From Aquaspirillum sp. LM1 (GTDB taxonomy: Bacteria; Pseudomonadota; Gammaproteobacteria; Burkholderiales; Aquaspirillaceae), in the NCBI RefSeq assembly GCF_002002905.1, contig NZ_CP019509.1, positions 2,046,001-2,110,000 on the forward strand: 64,000 bases of DNA, written 5' to 3'. Made by a program: the position numbers and the translations under genes. Below, piece after piece: positions 61,670-64,000 of the stretch. The notes beneath the pieces are model-generated. The model worked only from the letters and a program-made list of their open reading frames with translations. It was not told where the DNA came from and made no database searches. Every line of letters starts with the position of its first letter. The stretch's first letter is position 1.

Positions 61670-64000
61670 ATGCCGCCAATCCCTCCTCCCCGCCCCCGCG
61701 TAGGCCAAACCCACTGGGCCAGGCTGTATACCCTGCTGTGCATACTGCTGCTGACCATCACCGCCCACGCCAGCGAACCCACCGCCACCCCGCTTCTGCG
61801 CCTGGAAGTCGGCATGCTCACGGCCAAGATCAACCGAATCGCCAGCGATGGCCAGGGACGCTGGGCGGTGACCGCATCACATGACAAAACTGCCCGGCTG
61901 TGGGAAGTCGCCAGCGGCAAGCTGCTGGGTGTGCTGCGCCCGCCGCAGGGTGAGGGCAATGAAGGCAAGCTGTACGCGGTGGCGATGTCGCAGGATGGGC
62001 GGCAGATTGCTGTGGCGGGGTGGACGGGTGAAGACACTATCTACCTCTACCAACATAACCCGCAACAGCACTCCCTGCGCCTGGCGCGCCGCTTAAGCGG
62101 CCTGCCCAATGTGGTCAATCATCTGGCATTCAGCGCGGATGGCCGCTGGCTGGCGGCGGGCTTGGGGGGAAACCACGGCGTACGGGTGTTTGATGCCGCC
62201 AGCGGCCAGCTTACCGGGCAAAACACCAGTTATGGCGACCGTTGCCACAGCGTGGCGTTCCGCCCTGTGAAAGGCAACCAGCCGCTGGAACTGCTGACCA
62301 GTAGCTATGATGGCCTATTGCGCCTGCACCCGGTGGACGCGCAAGGCCGCCTGGGCGCGCCCAGGGTGCAGCGCGCACCGGGCGGCGGCCAGCAGCCATT
62401 TGCCGCCCGCTTTTCCCCGGATGGCCAGCGCATTGCCGTTGGCTTTGCCGACAGCACGGTGGTGCAGGTGCTGGATGCGCACGATTTGCGCGAGCTGTTT
62501 CGGCCCGAGCGCCAGGGGGTGGATAGTGGTGGCCTTTCTAGCGTGGCCTGGTCAGCCGATGGCCGCAGCCTGGTGGCGGCGGGGCGCGGGGATGTGCAAG
62601 GCCAATACACCATGCGCCGCTGGGCGGCGCAGGATGGCCATCGGCTGACGGACACCCCCTTGGCCGCTGACACGGTGATGGACTTGGCGCCGCTGCCGCA
62701 GGGCGGCTGGCTGTTTGCTGCACAAAACCCCACTTTGGGTGTGCTGGATGCCCAGGGCACAGTGCAAGGGCGACAGGATGCGCAACAGGCAGATTTGCGT
62801 GGCCAGCACGACCAATTGCGGCTGTCCGCTGATGGCCAGCAGCTGCGCTTTGGCTTTGCTAAGTGGGGTAAGCAGCCGTATGTGTTCGACATCAGCCGCC
62901 GACAACTGCTGCTGCGCCCAGCGGCGGCCAACGAGCCCAGCCTGTACGCGGCCCGCACCCACGCTGGGGCCCTCAAGGTAGAAAACTGGGAAGACAACAC
63001 ACAACCCCGGCTGAATGGTCAACCCATTCAATTAAAACCATACGAACTAGCGCGCAGCCTGGCGATTGATGCCAACGGCCAGGGCTTTGTGCTGGGCACC
63101 AGTTGGTCACTGCGCGGCTATCAGCGTGACGGCAAGCGACAGTGGCAAAAACCCGTGCCTGGCGTTGCATGGGCGGTGAACCAGAGCCAGGATGGCCGCT
63201 GGGTGGTGGCTGGCTATGGCGACGGCACTATTCGCTGGCATCGCCGTGAGGATGGCCAGGAAGTGCTGGCGCTGTTTGCTCATCGCGATGGCAAGCGCTG
63301 GGTGTTGTGGACGCCGGAGGGGTTTTATGCGGCATCGGAAGGTGGGGAAGAGTTGTTTGGCTACCATCTGAACCGCGGCAAGGATCAGGATGGCGAGTTT
63401 GTCAGCGCCGGCCAACTGTCGGAGTTGTTTCATCGCCCGGCGTTGATCAGCCAGCGGTTGAGCCCAGAAGGCGATGCGCTGATGGCCGAGGCGGTTAAGC
63501 AGCTGGGCACGGTGGATGAGGTGCTGGCGCACGCCCGCAGCCTGCCGCCCATCCTGACGGTGGAAGCCCCAAGCGGACAGCGGGTGGAAGGCGACAGCGA
63601 AATTGAAGTGACGGTGCGCTTGCAAAACCGTGGCGGTGGAATTGGCCCGGTGAAGCTGTTTGTTGATGGCCAAGAGGTCAGCGGACGGCAAGCGGCCGCC
63701 ACCGAAGGCATCACCAGCCAACGCACTTATGCGCTGCGCCTGTCCCCTGGCGAGCACCAAGTGGCTTTTCAAGCCACCAGCTTGCGTGGGGTGGCGGGCC
63801 CGCTCAGCGCGCCGCTGCACGCCAGAGTGCGTCAGGTGGGCGTAAAAACCCTGCATATTCTGGCGATTGGCGTGCAGAATTACCCGGCAGACAGCGGCCA
63901 ATCCAAACTGAACTACAGCGTGCTCGACGCCAAGGCCGTGGCCAAAGTGCTTGCCCGCCGCGCCAAACCGGTGTTTAGCCACGTGGCCGAGCCGGTAGTG
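61670..64000 (+). CDS. Exported WD40-repeat protein with caspase-like domain, partial
   Basis: The first 777 codons of a long gene that runs off the window. A signal peptide or membrane anchor (LYTLLCILLLTITAHAS) is followed by about 540 residues of WD40-type blades (KINRIASDGQGRWAVTASHD, HLAFSADGRWLAAGLGGNHG, AARFSPDGQRIAVGFADSTV, AWAVNQSQDGRWVVAGYGDG). An Ig-like linker (ILTVEAPSGQRVEGDSEIEV) comes next. At the end HILAIGVQNYPADS and LNYSVLDAKAVAKVLARRA begin a caspase/metacaspase (peptidase C14) domain; the catalytic His and Cys would lie beyond the edge. Such proteins are exported and may process other proteins. Confidence 0.85.
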   Translation, partial: MPPIPPPRPRVGQTHWARLYTLLCILLLTITAHASEPTATPLLRLEVGMLTAKINRIASDGQGRWAVTASHDKTARLWEVASGKLLGVLRPPQGEGNEGKLYAVAMSQDGRQIAVAGWTGEDTIYLYQHNPQQHSLRLARRLSGLPNVVNHLAFSADGRWLAAGLGGNHGVRVFDAASGQLTGQNTSYGDRCHSVAFRPVKGNQPLELLTSSYDGLLRLHPVDAQGRLGAPRVQRAPGGGQQPFAARFSPDGQRIAVGFADSTVVQVLDAHDLRELFRPERQGVDSGGLSSVAWSADGRSLVAAGRGDVQGQYTMRRWAAQDGHRLTDTPLAADTVMDLAPLPQGGWLFAAQNPTLGVLDAQGTVQGRQDAQQADLRGQHDQLRLSADGQQLRFGFAKWGKQPYVFDISRRQLLLRPAAANEPSLYAARTHAGALKVENWEDNTQPRLNGQPIQLKPYELARSLAIDANGQGFVLGTSWSLRGYQRDGKRQWQKPVPGVAWAVNQSQDGRWVVAGYGDGTIRWHRREDGQEVLALFAHRDGKRWVLWTPEGFYAASEGGEELFGYHLNRGKDQDGEFVSAGQLSELFHRPALISQRLSPEGDALMAEAVKQLGTVDEVLAHARSLPPILTVEAPSGQRVEGDSEIEVTVRLQNRGGGIGPVKLFVDGQEVSGRQAAATEGITSQRTYALRLSPGEHQVAFQATSLRGVAGPLSAPLHARVRQVGVKTLHILAIGVQNYPADSGQSKLNYSVLDAKAVAKVLARRAKPVFSHVAEPVV

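Overview
This window is 64 kb of GC-rich chromosomal DNA from a betaproteobacterium, most likely a member of the Neisseriales. The pointers are a PhaM-type granule protein, divergent metG/apbC and pmbA/darP pairs, a TRAP transporter beside a MaeB-type malic enzyme, a one-piece FbpB-like iron permease, and many ATTCCC-N8-GGGAAT stems resembling neisserial dRS3 repeats. The taxonomic placement is inference. I see no rRNA, tRNA or CRISPR array.

Layout. 1-6.1 kb: small metabolic and regulatory genes (DUF1304, thioesterase with a divergent TetR regulator and a clear operator, arylamine N-acetyltransferase, GlxA-type regulator, AraC regulator coupled to an EamA exporter, PEBP protein). 6.1-10.4 kb: a 277-bp inverted-repeat element, a secreted unknown, a zinc-ribbon protein with a His-rich tail, a chemoreceptor and PhaM. 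10.5-16.3 kb: C4-dicarboxylate module (maeB, dctM, dctQ, dctP). 16.3-22.5 kb: methyltransferase, metG, apbC, trpB2. 22.5-30.3 kb: accessory and damaged DNA. It holds an unknown gene, a 388-bp tnpB-derived element, a truncated photolyase, a TRIC-type channel, and one RTX-repeat gene broken by an IS481-family and an IS4-family element. 30.3-34.1 kb: a TrpX-like ABC importer and a LysR regulator. 34.1-38.2 kb: flavodoxin-like protein, a DUF2249 gene cleanly interrupted by a second tnpB-derived element, CapA-like protein, CHMI tautomerase, dsbB. 38.4-45.7 kb: housekeeping genes (DNA glycosylase, pmbA, darP, mog, yheT-like, trpC, OmpA lipoprotein, pgpA, thiL). 46-54.5 kb: a third tnpB-derived remnant, a large SNF2 helicase, and a ferric-iron ABC importer with a candidate Fur box. 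54.6-59.3 kb: a fragment, a DUF4136 lipoprotein, and a 2-oxoacid dehydrogenase operon (E1 alpha, E1 beta, E2). 59.4-64 kb: a MocR-type regulator, a DUF2917 protein, and the first 777 codons of a secreted WD40/caspase-like protein that runs off the window.

Three repeat stories link the window. (1) About five copies of a 98-100 bp element with CGCTGA/TCAGCG ends and an inner ATTCCC/GGGAAT stem sit mostly just after stop codons. (2) Four IS200/IS605-type derivatives follow TTGAC-like targets. Three carry tnpB genes with most of the middle deleted, each with a different junction; the fourth is a left-end piece. (3) Two complete ISs with readable target duplications sit in one RTX gene, and removing both restores the frame exactly.
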